A DNA stretch of 64,000 nt from the NCBI RefSeq assembly GCF_900083545.1, contig NZ_LT559262.1:2451673-2515672 (forward strand), in the 5' to 3' direction. The translations under genes were made by a program, and so were the position numbers. Under the pieces are notes generated by a model, which saw only the letters and a program-made list of their open reading frames with translations, was not told the origin of the DNA and made no database searches. This stretch comes from Alistipes provencensis. Lineage in GTDB: Bacteria > Bacteroidota > Bacteroidia > Bacteroidales > Rikenellaceae. Numbering within the stretch: position 1 is the stretch's first letter; each line of letters starts with the position of its first letter. Shown here one piece after another: positions 53,586-63,958 of the stretch.

Positions 53586-54896
53586 ATGAATACACTGAAA
53601 CAATTCTATGCGGGGTTGCTCTGTGCCGCCTGTTTGTCACTCCACGCCGTGCCGGTCTTGTCGGCTCAACCACAGAAGCGTCAGCAGTCGCTGCCCCGGG
53701 ACCTCGAAGCCATTGCAGGTGATCCGGCGCTGCTTCAAAAGCCCGAAGGACTGACCGTTGCGTGTTACACCTTTCCCAATTACCACGCCTCGGCGCTTCA
53801 TAACAGGATCTACGCTCCGGGATGGACTGAGTATGACCTCATTCGCAGCGCTCGTCCTTGGTATGAAGGACACCAGCAGCCGCGTACACCGCTGCTGGGC
53901 GAACTGGACGAGAGTAAACCCTCGACGTGGGAGGTCTACAACAAACTCTGCAAACAGAGCGGTGTCGATGTACTGATCTGGGACTGGTACTGGTATGACG
54001 GCAAGCCCTGTCTGCACGAAGCGCTTGAGGAGGGATTCCTCGAGGCGGAGAACACTGACGACGTGAAGTTTGCCTGTATGTGGACCAATCACCCGTGGTA
54101 TATCCTTTATCCGACGAAACAGACCAACGGCCATAATGCCTATCCGCCCAGTTTCGACTCGCCCGATTTTTCTTATGACGAGGCTTTCCGCAGCCTGTCG
54201 TACATCATTTCACGCTATTGCCATCTGAAGAATTACTGGCGTATCGACGATAAGCCGGTTGTCTGCATCTGGGATCCCAACCGGCTCGAACAGCGGCTTG
54301 GGTTGGCCGAAACCAAGCGTCTTTTCCGTGAGCTTGAGGCTTATGCCCGCACGCTGGGGCACAAGGGATTGCATTACCATTCGTCGGGATTTTACACCCC
54401 CAATTCGAAGGAGGTGGGGTATAGTACGGCCGGGTCATACAACCCCTTTACATGGGTGGCCGATTACTACCAGCCGCAGGAGGTCGAATTGCCCGATTAC
54501 GGAGATGTGGCCGCCGATGTGGCCGTGAAACTCTGGCCCGAGCACTACGACCGTTTCGAAATTCCCTATCTGCCGTCGCTTTCGCCCGGCTGGGATTCGA
54601 CTCCGCGTTACATAGAACCTGTCGGAGGACGTCCGGCCAGCCCCGAGCGGCGTAAATGGCCCTCATGCGTCATTCTCGAGAACGAAAATCCGGCAGCCTT
54701 CAAAGCTCTCGTACAGGCTTCGTTCGCCTACTTGAACCAGCGTCCCGATGTTCCGCGCATCATTACTATCGCTTGCTTCAACGAGTGGAGCGAAGGCCAT
54801 TACCTGCTGCCTGACAACCGTTTCGGATACGGTATGCTCGATGCGCTGGCCGAGGCTCTGGGTAAAGAGAGCAATCATAACCGCCACGGTCGTTAG
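53586..54896 (+). CDS. Secreted WbsX/GH99-like protein (first of a tandem pair)
   Basis: A 436-residue protein with a signal peptide ending near VLSAQ. It carries ACYTFPNYHASALHNRIYAPGW, GVDVLIWDWYWYDGKPC, FACMWTNHPWYILYPT, YWRIDDKPVVCIWD and IACFNEWSEGHYLLPDNRFGYG. It aligns along its whole length with the next gene and with 20829-22151, but has many substitutions throughout and does not share their near-identical core. Function unassigned; it follows the isomerase gene by 27 bases. Confidence 0.8.
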   Translation: MNTLKQFYAGLLCAACLSLHAVPVLSAQPQKRQQSLPRDLEAIAGDPALLQKPEGLTVACYTFPNYHASALHNRIYAPGWTEYDLIRSARPWYEGHQQPRTPLLGELDESKPSTWEVYNKLCKQSGVDVLIWDWYWYDGKPCLHEALEEGFLEAENTDDVKFACMWTNHPWYILYPTKQTNGHNAYPPSFDSPDFSYDEAFRSLSYIISRYCHLKNYWRIDDKPVVCIWDPNRLEQRLGLAETKRLFRELEAYARTLGHKGLHYHSSGFYTPNSKEVGYSTAGSYNPFTWVADYYQPQEVELPDYGDVAADVAVKLWPEHYDRFEIPYLPSLSPGWDSTPRYIEPVGGRPASPERRKWPSCVILENENPAAFKALVQASFAYLNQRPDVPRIITIACFNEWSEGHYLLPDNRFGYGMLDALAEALGKESNHNRHGR

Positions 54897-54949
54897 ACTG
54901 CCGGAGGGCATTTGACTCGATAATAACCAAATCTATTAATCCTATCGCT

Positions 54950-56260
54950 ATGAAAAAAACACTTCTCAAACTTGGCTATCTCCTGCTTCTGACATTGTTC
55001 GTTGGCATTACAGGGGCTGAAGCCAAAAAGAATCAGAAACAGGCTCCGGTACACCGGCTTCCGGACGACCTTGAAACCCTCGTGGGGGACCCGGCACTGC
55101 TCCAAAAGCCTGAAGGAATGGAAATTGCGGCCTATGTATTCCCCAACTACCACGCCTCGGCGCTTCATAACAAAATTTACGCCCCCGGATGGACTGAATA
55201 CAACCTCATCCGAAGCGCACGCCCTTGGTTCGAAGGACATCAGCAGCCCCGGACACCCCTGCTGGGTGAACTGGACGAGAGCCTGCCCTCGACGTGGGAG
55301 GTTTACAACAGGCTTTGTAAGAGCAGCGGTATCGACGTACTGCTGTGGGACTGGTATTGGTATGACGGCAAGCCCTGCCTGCACGAAGCGTTGGAGGAGG
55401 GATTCCTCGAGGCAAAAAATACGAACGACGTGAAATTCGCCTGTATGTGGACCAACCACCCGTGGTATATCCTTTATCCGACGAAGCAAACCAACGGTCA
55501 GAATGCCTATCCGCCCAGTTTCGACGCCCCGGATTTCTCCTATGAAGAAGCTTTCCGCAGTCTTTCCTATATCGTAACCCGCTATTTCAACCAGTCGAAT
55601 TACTGGAAGATCGACGGCAAACCGGTCATCTGCATCTGGGATGCCCGCCGGCTGGAGCAGAAGCTCGGGCAGGAGGGTGTTCGGAAACTCTTCACCGAGC
55701 TGCGTGAGTTTGCCCGGAAGCAGGGCCATGCGGGTATCCACTTCCATATCACTGGTTTCAGCTCGGACAATATGAAGGCCACCGGCTACAATACGGTGGG
55801 GTCGTATAATCCGCTGGATTGGATCGCCGGGCGTTTCCAGCCGAATGAGATCGAACTGCCCGACTACGGCGTTGCCGCAGCCGACGTGGCTTATAAACTC
55901 TGGCCCGAACATCATCGTGATTTCGATATTCCCTATGTGCCGGCTATCGGTGCCGGATGGGACTCCACACCGCGTTATGTGAAACCTTCGGTACGTCCGT
56001 CGAAAGGTGACCGCAAGGCTTGGCCCGGATGCACGATTTTCGTGAATGAGAGCCCGGCGGCATTCAAAGCCTTCGTACAGTCGTCGTTCGCCTACCTGAA
56101 CCGCCACCCCGACGTACCGCGCTTCGCCACCATCGCCTGCTTCAACGAGTGGAGCGAAGGCCATTATCTGCTGCCCGACAACCGCTTCGGATACGGTATG
56201 CTCAATGCGTTGGGCGAAGCCGTGGGTAAGCGGGAGCTGAATCAGATCCGCGGCAAATAG
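54950..56260 (+). CDS. Secreted WbsX/GH99-like protein (second of a tandem pair)
   Basis: A 436-residue secreted protein (MKKTLLKLGYLLLLTLFVG leader). Residues from about 39 to 252 are encoded by DNA nearly identical to the reverse complement of 21385-22025. The flanks, including the signal peptide, differ more. The C-terminus (CTIFVNESPAAFKAFVQSSF, ACFNEWSEGHYLLPDNRFGYG) is again close to the 20829 copy. This mosaic pattern fits gene conversion between operons. It lies 33 bases before the SusC gene. Confidence 0.82.
   Translation: MKKTLLKLGYLLLLTLFVGITGAEAKKNQKQAPVHRLPDDLETLVGDPALLQKPEGMEIAAYVFPNYHASALHNKIYAPGWTEYNLIRSARPWFEGHQQPRTPLLGELDESLPSTWEVYNRLCKSSGIDVLLWDWYWYDGKPCLHEALEEGFLEAKNTNDVKFACMWTNHPWYILYPTKQTNGQNAYPPSFDAPDFSYEEAFRSLSYIVTRYFNQSNYWKIDGKPVICIWDARRLEQKLGQEGVRKLFTELREFARKQGHAGIHFHITGFSSDNMKATGYNTVGSYNPLDWIAGRFQPNEIELPDYGVAAADVAYKLWPEHHRDFDIPYVPAIGAGWDSTPRYVKPSVRPSKGDRKAWPGCTIFVNESPAAFKAFVQSSFAYLNRHPDVPRFATIACFNEWSEGHYLLPDNRFGYGMLNALGEAVGKRELNQIRGK
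55064..55704. repeat. 641-bp inverted near-identical repeat, copy B
   Basis: Partner of 21385-22025 in opposite orientation. Left edge at GACGACCTTGAAACC and right edge at GAGCTGCG; beyond these positions the two genes diverge. Confidence 0.85.
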
Positions 56261-56293
56261 TGCATCTTTTGAACTGGCCTAAAACGAAAACTT

Positions 56294-59200
56294 ATGTTTA
56301 AAAATCCCATTTCGGCAACAGGACTGCTGATTCTGTTGCTGGCCGTAACTGCCGGTGCGCCTCTTTCGGGGCGTGCCGCTGGCAACGGTGCTGCGCAGGC
56401 ATCTGCGCAAGCGAAGGTCTCGACTATTAAGGGTCGGGTTGTTGACGGAGAGGGTACGCCCCTTGTTGGAGCCGTCATACAGGTGCAGGGTAAGGCTGGC
56501 GGCGTCATTGCAAGTTCCGACGGACTCTTTGAGATACAGGCGGCACCGAAGGATGTGCTGGTTGCCACGTTTCTCGGTATGGAGAATACTTCGGTAGTCG
56601 TCGGAGCACGACTTGAGCTTACTATCGTGATGCAGCAGAAGTCCTCGACGCTCGAGAATGTGACGATCGTCGCTTTTGCCCGGCAGAAGAAAGAGAGTGT
56701 TGTGGGTTCGATTACGACGGTGAAACCTTCCGAACTGAAGGTTCCGAGCAGTAATCTTACTGCAGCCTTCGTAGGGCGTGTGCCGGGTATGATGGCCTAT
56801 CGGACCAGCGGTGAGCCCGGACGTGACAACTCCGAGTTCTTCATTCGCGGTGTAACAACGTTCGGCTATCGGAAGAGTCCATTGATGCTGGTTGACGGTA
56901 TGGAGATCAGCTCGGACGATCTGGCTCGTCTCCAGACCGATGACATCGAGAGTTTTTCGATCATGAAGGACGCCATTGCTACGTCGCTTTACGGTGCGCG
57001 TGGAGCTAACGGAGTGATTCTGATTACTACGAAAGAGGGGCGTGAAGGTCCGGCGAGGGTCTCGGTGCGCATTGAGAATACATGGTCGATGCCTACTCGA
57101 ATGATTGATATCGCTGATCCGATTACTTATATGCGGCTCAATAACGAGGCCGTTTCGACGCGTAATCCCCTCGGCATTCTGCCTTACTCTGAGGCCAAGA
57201 TTGCCGCTACGATGGATCCTAACCGTAATCCGTATGTTTATCCGGCGGTGGACTGGATTGAAGAAATGTTCAAACCTGCGGCCATGGACCAGCGCGTGAA
57301 TTTCAACATCAGCGGCGGCGGCAAGGTGGCGCGCTACTACCTTGCGGCGACTTTCAATCAGGACAACGGATTGATGCGCAATGAGGGGATGAACAATTTC
57401 AACACCAATATCAACCTTAAGAAGTACAATGTTCGCACCAATTTCAATGTCAACGTTACCAAAACTACCGAGGTAGCCTTCAAGTTTCAGGGCAATTTTG
57501 ACGACTACCGCGGTCCGGTCGATGCGGGTAACATCCTCTTCGATTACGCCGTACACGCCTCGCCTGTCGATTATCCGAAGGTATTCGCTCCGGACGGGGG
57601 AAACCTTAGTACGAGTCATCCTCTCTACGGTAATATCGACGGTGCGAACCATATCAACCCCTATGCCCTTATGTCGCGCGGTTATCAGGATTACAGTCGC
57701 ACACTGGTGTTGGCACAGGTGGACATCAATCAGGACCTGAAGTTTATTACCGAAGGATTACGCGTGCGTGGACTGCTCAGCACGACCCGTTATTCCTACT
57801 TCAATTCGTCGCGTAGTTACAAGCCTTTCTATTACAAGGTCGATTATTACAATCCCGAACTCGGCGTCTACAATCTTTCGGCGCTCAATGCCGAAACCGG
57901 CAGCGAGTATCTGGATTACAGCGGTGGTAAGGACATCAGTTCGAAAACCTATCTCGAGGCGGCTCTCGACTATGCCCGCACTTTCGGCCGGCATGAGGTC
58001 ACCGGACTCCTCGTCTACCAGAATACGCAACAGGTGATCGGTAACCCCGGTTCGGTGCTGGAGTCGCTGCCTTACCGTAATCAGGGCCTTTCGGGGCGTT
58101 TTACTTATACGTTTGACAAGCGTTACGGCGTTGAACTTAACTTCGGTTACAACGGATCCGAACGTTTTGCTCGTCATGAGCGTTACGGCTTCTTTCCTGC
58201 CGCCGGTGTGACATGGAATGTCTCCAGTGAGCCATTTTGGCGGGGGGGGTAGAAACGGTAATAGACAAGCTCAGGCTTAAGGCCACCTACGGTCTGGTCG
58301 GCAACGACGCCATTTCGAGCGACCGTTTCTTCTATCTTTCAGATGTTAACATGAACGATACCAGCAAGAATGTCTGGTATGGTACCGATTTTAGTGTGAC
58401 GCGTCCGGGCATTACGGTGCGCCGTTACCCCAATAGTGATATTACTTGGGAGATTGCCCGAAAACTCAATCTCGGGCTTGAATTGCGGCTCTTCGACAAG
58501 GTCGAACTGCAGGCGGACTATTTTTCCGAGACTCGTTCGAATATCTTGATGGAGCGCAGCAATCTGCCCAGTTCGATGGGGCTCGAAGCCTCTGTCGAAG
58601 CCAACGTGGGCCGTGCATCATCGCATGGTTTCGAAGGGGCACTGTCCTATCAGCATTCTTTTTCGGAGAATTTCTTTATCACGGCGAACGCCAATTTTAC
58701 CTATGCTACGAGTGAATACCTTGTAGCCGACGAACCTGACTATGCGGCTTCGGGACTGCCTTGGCGGTCGCAGATAGGCTATAGCTTGACTCAGGAGTGG
58801 GGTTATGTCGCCGAGCGTCTGTTTATCGACGAAGCTGACATTGCCAACTCTCCGACACAGACTTTCGGGCCCTACATGCCCGGTGACATCAAATACAAGG
58901 ATATCAACCGTGACGGCAAAATCGACGAATCAGACCAAGTGCCGATTGGGTTCCCGACCGAGGCCGAAATAAACTATGGTTTCGGAGCCACGATAGGATA
59001 CAAAGGCTTCGACTTTTCGTTTTTCTTTAACGGACTGGGCCGAAAAACCTTCTTCATTGACGCACAGCAAATGGCTCCCTTCAACAATCCGCCCATTAAG
59101 TATGCTGGAGTAGGAGGATACACGCGCAAAACGGCCCTTTTCCGGGAGTTTGCTGACAGCCATTGGTCGGAGAGCAATCCTAATGCCTACGCGGTCTGGC

Positions 59201-59484
59201 CGCGTCTGGCGACCGAAGCCTACGACAACAGCAATAACTATCAGAAAAGTACTTGGTGGATGCGTAACGGATCGTTCCTGCGCCTGAAGTTGATTGAACT
59301 GGGCTATACCTTACCGCGCAGCCTTACACGCAAAATCCGCATCGAAGACCTGCGTATCTATATTAGTGGGAGTGACCTCTTTTCGCTCAGCAATTTCAAA
59401 ATGTGGGACGTTGAGATGGGAGGCATGGGAATCGGCTATCCGATTCAGAAAAGGTTCAATATTGGTTTACAGGTCAAATTCTAA
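56294..59484 (+). pseudogene. SusC/RagA transporter gene split by a frameshift at a G8 tract
   Basis: The first frame (56294-58252, 652 residues) has a leader, beta domain (IKGRVVDGEGTPLVGAVIQV), plug (GARGANGVILITTKEG) and half a barrel, and stops at SSEPFWRGG-TAG. The rest of the barrel continues in another frame from about 58243 (VETVIDKLRLKATYGLVGND) to 59484 and the final VQVKF-type end. The break lies in eight consecutive G (58242-58249). One extra G, or two fewer, restores an open frame of about 1060 residues. Both halves are otherwise intact, so this is either phase variation, a -1 ribosomal slip, or a sequencing error. It pairs with the SusD 12 bases downstream. Confidence 0.88.
58242..58249 (+). 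repeat. G8 homopolymer at the SusC frameshift
   Basis: Eight G immediately followed by TAG in the upstream frame. The second SusC gene with a poly-G tract in this window (the other is at 42567-42575). Confidence 0.9.
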
Positions 59485-59496
59485 TTACGAACGGAC

Positions 59497-61428
59497 ATGA
59501 AAAAGAGAATATATGCAATTTTGCTGGGCATGGGCGTTCTGTCGACCGTATCGTCATGCGACTATCTGGATGTGGTGCCCGACAATATAGCCACGATCGA
59601 GATCGCGTTCAACAATCGTTCTTCGGCGATCAACTACCTGAGCACGCTCTATTGGTATATCCCCGAAGCGGGTAAGATCGGGGCGGATCCCGGCATAGAT
59701 GTCGGCGACGAAATTTGGTATTACAGCGACAGCTCGACCGATTTTTCGAACAAGACCACTTTCTGGATTTCGATGGGACGCCAGAATACGGGGAGTCCGC
59801 TGCTCGATTTTTGGAACGGGTGGAACTATGGCAAGCCGCTTTTCAGGGGACTGCGTAACTGCAACATCTTCCTCGAGAACATCTCGGCAGTCAAGGATAT
59901 GACTGAACGGGAGAAGATCCAGTGGGCTGCTGAAGCGAAGGTTATCAAGGCCTATCTGCACTTCTACCTCATGCGGCTCTATGGTCCTATCCCGATGATG
60001 AAGGTGAATATTCCCGTGACGGCCGGTGAAGATGAGGTGCTTGCCACGCGGGACAAGATCGATGATATCTTTGACTATTGCGTTGAACTGATCGATGAAT
60101 GCTACGAGGCATTGCCGTTGCGTATCGAGAGCCCGACATCCGATATGGGGCGTCTGACGCGTCCGGCAGCACTGGCTATCAAGGCGAAGATACTGGCCTA
60201 TGCCGCCAGTCCGTTCTATAACGGCAATACGGCTTATGCGGCCTTCCTAAATGCGGATGGCGAACCTTATTTCTCCCAGACAAAAGATATTACTAAATGG
60301 GAGGTGGCTGCTGAAGCGTGTCTCGAGGCGATCGAATGCGCCAAAGAGGCCGGACACGATCTCTATGAGTATCACAATACCTCGTCGTACAATCTGAGCG
60401 ATGAGACGCTGCTCGAACTGACCAACCGCTGCAAGATTACCGAACGCTGGACACAGGAACTTCTCTTTGCTGTGGGCGGAAACGGCATCGTTGACCTTCA
60501 GATCTTCAGTCAGCCGTGGCTCGAGGCCAACTATTCGGCCGATGACCGTTACGGCAATGCCAAAAACGGTACGCTGGCTCCTACGCTGGCTGTTGCCGAG
60601 ACCTTCTACACGGAGAACGGCGTGCCCATCGACGAAGACAGGGACTGGGACTATTCGGCACGTTACGAGACGCGCCAAGCTACCGAGGCCGAGAAATACC
60701 ACATTCAGCCCAACTATACTACGGCTAAACTTCATTTCGACCGAGAACCGCGTTTTTACGCGACGCTGGGTTTCGACGGTTCGAGTTGGTACGGCGTCGG
60801 CAAGTTGGACGATAACAATATGTGGTACCTCCAATCCAAGGCCAAACAAACCTCGGGTAAGAAAAGTAACCGCAACTATTCGGTGACGGGGTATTTTGCC
60901 AAGAAGCTGGTCAATTATCGTAATGCGATGGTTCCGGGGGCTGTCGTTATCCGGGCGTATCCCTTCCCGATCATTCGTTTGGCAGATCTCTATCTGCTTT
61001 ATGCCGAATGCCTGAACGAGGCGGCTGCTGACAGTGGAACGCCACCGCCTGACTGCTATTACTATCTGGACAAGGTACGCGCGCGCGCCGGGTTCCCCGA
61101 TGGTGTGAAAAACGATTGGCGCAACCACTCGACCAATCCCACCAAACCCGAGAGCTGTGAGGGATTCCGCGATATCGTGCGTCAGGAACGCATGATTGAA
61201 CTGGCGCTCGAAGGACAGCGTTTCTGGGATCTGCGACGCTGGAATATCGCCGAGGAGTGTCTCAACAAGCCGATGCTCAGTTGGGACGTGGAGCAGGCCA
61301 AGACGGAGGACTACTACAAACTCCGTACTTACTATATCCGTAATTATTCCTACCGTGACAACCTCTGGCCGTTGAAAGACTACGATATGATCGTTAATCC
61401 GAAACTCGAACAAAATCCCGGCTGGTAA
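59497..61428 (+). CDS. SusD/RagB nutrient-binding lipoprotein
   Basis: A 643-residue lipoprotein (MKKRIYAILLGMGVLSTVSSC, Cys21) with AAEAKVIKAYLHFYLMRLYGPIPMM, ALAIKAKILAYAASPFYNG, IIRLADLYLLYAECLNEA and RQERMIELALEGQRFWDLRRW. It is longer than the two other SusD proteins in the window (559 and 608) because of extra loops, so ligand size may differ. It lies 12 bases after the split SusC. Confidence 0.93.
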   Translation: MKKRIYAILLGMGVLSTVSSCDYLDVVPDNIATIEIAFNNRSSAINYLSTLYWYIPEAGKIGADPGIDVGDEIWYYSDSSTDFSNKTTFWISMGRQNTGSPLLDFWNGWNYGKPLFRGLRNCNIFLENISAVKDMTEREKIQWAAEAKVIKAYLHFYLMRLYGPIPMMKVNIPVTAGEDEVLATRDKIDDIFDYCVELIDECYEALPLRIESPTSDMGRLTRPAALAIKAKILAYAASPFYNGNTAYAAFLNADGEPYFSQTKDITKWEVAAEACLEAIECAKEAGHDLYEYHNTSSYNLSDETLLELTNRCKITERWTQELLFAVGGNGIVDLQIFSQPWLEANYSADDRYGNAKNGTLAPTLAVAETFYTENGVPIDEDRDWDYSARYETRQATEAEKYHIQPNYTTAKLHFDREPRFYATLGFDGSSWYGVGKLDDNNMWYLQSKAKQTSGKKSNRNYSVTGYFAKKLVNYRNAMVPGAVVIRAYPFPIIRLADLYLLYAECLNEAAADSGTPPPDCYYYLDKVRARAGFPDGVKNDWRNHSTNPTKPESCEGFRDIVRQERMIELALEGQRFWDLRRWNIAEECLNKPMLSWDVEQAKTEDYYKLRTYYIRNYSYRDNLWPLKDYDMIVNPKLEQNPGW

Positions 61429-61431
61429 ACC

Positions 61432-62646
61432 ATGAAAACTACGAAATATATATTGATGGCCGTAATCGGCGTCATAGCGGCAGTCTCGACCGCTTGTGAG
61501 GAAGACAATACGCTCCATCCATGGGGTGAAGATACGCTCGTGGGAGATCTGGGCGCAGTGGACGTACTCAAGACCGAGGGGACTCCCGGCGGTGCGGTAA
61601 TTTCCTACCGCCTGCCTGAAAGCAAGGACCTGCTCTATGTGAAGGCACTCTACACGGTGGGCGAAGGTATGCTGATGGAGGCCCGCGCCTCTCGTTATGA
61701 CCATTCGGTGACACTGCAAGGCTTCGGCGATACACAGCCGCGTGAAGTTACACTCTACTGCGTAGACAAGATGGAGAACGAAGGTCCAGCCGTGACGACT
61801 TCCGTAACGCCGCTTACGCCTCCGATCATCTCGGTCTACAACAGTCTGAATGTCGGCACGGCTTTCGGAGGTATCTACATCGACTTTGTCAATGCCGACA
61901 AAGGTAATATCGCCATTCATGTACGGACACTTGATGAGGATAATAATCTTTACGAGCCCACTGTACACTATACCAGTTCGGAGGGCGGTCGTATTTTCGT
62001 CCGCGGTTTTGACGCCGAGCCCCGCATGTTCGACATCTATATCACCGACCGTTGGGGAAATCATTCGCAGATGCGTAGCGAGAAACACACTCCTCTTCCG
62101 GAAAGTCTGCTCGACAAGTCGAAGTTCGTTGAACTCAAATTAGATGATGATATCAAGTGTGATGCTTGGGGCGGAAGTTTGTCCTATGCTTGGAACGATG
62201 ACTTCACACCGGCGCTCTTTGTGCACAGCCCGGGCGGTGATACTTTTCCGATGAGTTTTACTTTCGATATGGGGCAAACCTCCAAACTGAGCCGTTATAA
62301 GTTCTATCACCTCTTCAACGAGAGCTATGCTTATCAGCGTGGTAACCTCAAGCGCTGGGAGATATGGGGACGTACCGACACGCCGTCGAAAGACGGTTCG
62401 TGGGAGGGCTGGACCAAATTGCTGGATTGCCAGTCGTTTAAACCGTCGGGACTTCCCGTGGGTGAGACCACGGGTGATGACTGGGAATATCTGAAAAAGG
62501 GCGAAGATTTTGAATTTCCGCCCACGGCACCCGAAGTGCGATATCTTCGCTTCAAGGTGTTGGAGACTTGGGGCGGTGATGACTTCATTCATTTCCAAGA
62601 GTTTACCTTCTGGGGTAATCCCGTCGATGACGACAAAACACTTTAA
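61432..62646 (+). CDS. Surface glycan-binding-type lipoprotein (DUF4959/DUF5126/DUF5000 layout)
   Basis: This 404-residue lipoprotein (lipobox region STAC, Cys22) begins 3 bases after SusD. The N-terminal part is two beta sandwiches (TPGGAVISYRLPESKDLLYVKA and IYIDFVNADKGNIAIHVRT). The C-terminal third is an F5/8C-like domain (AWGGSLSYAWNDDFTPALFVH, FTFDMGQTSKLSRYKFYH, RYLRFKVLETWGGDDFIHFQEFTFWG). The position after SusD and the layout fit proteins that bind glycan at the cell surface next to the SusCD complex. The C-terminal domain is closely related to that of the next gene. The Pfam assignments are from memory of the layout. Confidence 0.78.
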   Translation: MKTTKYILMAVIGVIAAVSTACEEDNTLHPWGEDTLVGDLGAVDVLKTEGTPGGAVISYRLPESKDLLYVKALYTVGEGMLMEARASRYDHSVTLQGFGDTQPREVTLYCVDKMENEGPAVTTSVTPLTPPIISVYNSLNVGTAFGGIYIDFVNADKGNIAIHVRTLDEDNNLYEPTVHYTSSEGGRIFVRGFDAEPRMFDIYITDRWGNHSQMRSEKHTPLPESLLDKSKFVELKLDDDIKCDAWGGSLSYAWNDDFTPALFVHSPGGDTFPMSFTFDMGQTSKLSRYKFYHLFNESYAYQRGNLKRWEIWGRTDTPSKDGSWEGWTKLLDCQSFKPSGLPVGETTGDDWEYLKKGEDFEFPPTAPEVRYLRFKVLETWGGDDFIHFQEFTFWGNPVDDDKTL

Positions 62647-62658
62647 TTGAGTACGAGT

Positions 62659-63888
62659 ATGAAACAGATCATAAAATTGGCTGCAGTAGTCTCTGTGGTT
62701 TTGTGTGGGGCATGTACCGATATGTTCCACACCGTACAGGGCTATCTCGACGAGGGTGAGTATCTCTACGCTTCGAAAATTGATTCGCTCAAGGCGCTTT
62801 CGGGCGATGAGCGGGCGCTCATCACGGGTCTTCTGATGTACGGCTATGATACCAAGGAGTGCGTTATTCGCTGGCAGCCGGGTGATGGTGAGGCCGTTGT
62901 TCCGATTCAGCGGCAGGAACCTGTGGAAAAGTTTGAATACAGCGTTACTGATCTTACTGACGGCTATTACATTTTTGAGGTCACTACCTTCGATAACGAA
63001 GGTACTCCCTCGTTAGTACAGACTCTCAACGCACGGGTCTACGGGGATGTCTATCGCAATTCGCTGCGAGCGCGCGGCGTCGATAATGCGAAGCAGGATG
63101 ATGAGAGTGTCGTCGTGACGCTGACCGGTGTGCTGCAAGACTCCTACAAAAGTGTCATTATCTATCGAGACAAAGCAGGCGCTGAACAGAGGCGAGACAT
63201 TGCCGTAACGGACATGAGTGTTACGATTGAGGACTGGGAGTCGGAGGGCGCCTATGTAATCGAGACCTATTATCTGCCAAACGAAACGGCGGTCGATCTG
63301 TTCAAGGTGGAGTCCGAGACGTTCTATTTCCCGAAGTACGAGCGCATCGCCATGGTACCCAAAGCGGGATTCAAGCCAGTTATTCTGGACAATGATCTGG
63401 CAATGACCGCGTGGGGAGGAGATCTCGCAAAAGCATTCAATGGTACCATTAACAATGACGATTATGCCCACAGTTGGGGTGGTTGGGAGAGCGGATCAGC
63501 ATGGTTTACTTTTGATATGGGTAAATCTGCCGTACTTCAGGCTTTCCGATTGAACGGTAATACGTTGGATAACCGCGCTTTTTCGAGCGGATACATGAAG
63601 CAGTGGGAAGTTTGGGGCTGTAAAGATGCTCCGTCGCAAGATGGCTCATGGGAGGGCTGGACCAAGCTGATGGAATGTCAGTCTGTGAAGCCTTCAGGGT
63701 TACCCGTGGGACAGTTTTCGGAGGACGACCGCGTCCGGGTAGCCGAAGGGGAGACGTTTCTTTTCCCCGAAGATATTCCCGAGGTGCGTTACATCCGCTT
63801 CAAGGTAAACGATGTCTGGAGCGTTGCTGAGGGCCGCTTTCTGACTTTTACCGAGTTGACTTTCTGGGAATATCTGCCTCAGGAGTAA
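62659..63888 (+). CDS. DUF4998-type lipoprotein with C-terminal F5/8C-like domain
   Basis: Taken from ATG 62659 (MKQIIKLAAVVSVVLCGAC, Cys19; 409 residues). The N-terminal half (IDSLKALSGDERALITGLLM, CVIRWQPGDGEAVVP, YYIFEVTTFDNEGTPSL) has the DUF4998 pattern. The C-terminal domain (MTAWGGDLAKAFNGTINNDD, WFTFDMGKSAVLQAFRLNG, DGSWEGWTKLMECQSVKPSG) is a paralogue of the one in the preceding gene. Probably a second surface glycan-binding partner. It starts 12 bases after that gene. Confidence 0.78.
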   Translation: MKQIIKLAAVVSVVLCGACTDMFHTVQGYLDEGEYLYASKIDSLKALSGDERALITGLLMYGYDTKECVIRWQPGDGEAVVPIQRQEPVEKFEYSVTDLTDGYYIFEVTTFDNEGTPSLVQTLNARVYGDVYRNSLRARGVDNAKQDDESVVVTLTGVLQDSYKSVIIYRDKAGAEQRRDIAVTDMSVTIEDWESEGAYVIETYYLPNETAVDLFKVESETFYFPKYERIAMVPKAGFKPVILDNDLAMTAWGGDLAKAFNGTINNDDYAHSWGGWESGSAWFTFDMGKSAVLQAFRLNGNTLDNRAFSSGYMKQWEVWGCKDAPSQDGSWEGWTKLMECQSVKPSGLPVGQFSEDDRVRVAEGETFLFPEDIPEVRYIRFKVNDVWSVAEGRFLTFTELTFWEYLPQE

Positions 63889-63893
63889 TCTGT

Positions 63894-63934
63894 AGGGAGA
63901 ATCCGCCGACTCCCGAAGCCGGCGGATCCTCCCT
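63894..63934 (+). other. Intercistronic hairpin
   Basis: AGGGAG and ATCCGCCG pair with CGGCGGAT and CTCCCT around a short loop, 6 bases after the DUF4998 stop. No T-tract follows and another gene begins 25 bases on. It is more likely an RNA-stabilising or partial attenuation hairpin than a full terminator. Confidence 0.6.
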
Positions 63935-63958
63935 ATATAATCCAAATCAAATAAGGAC

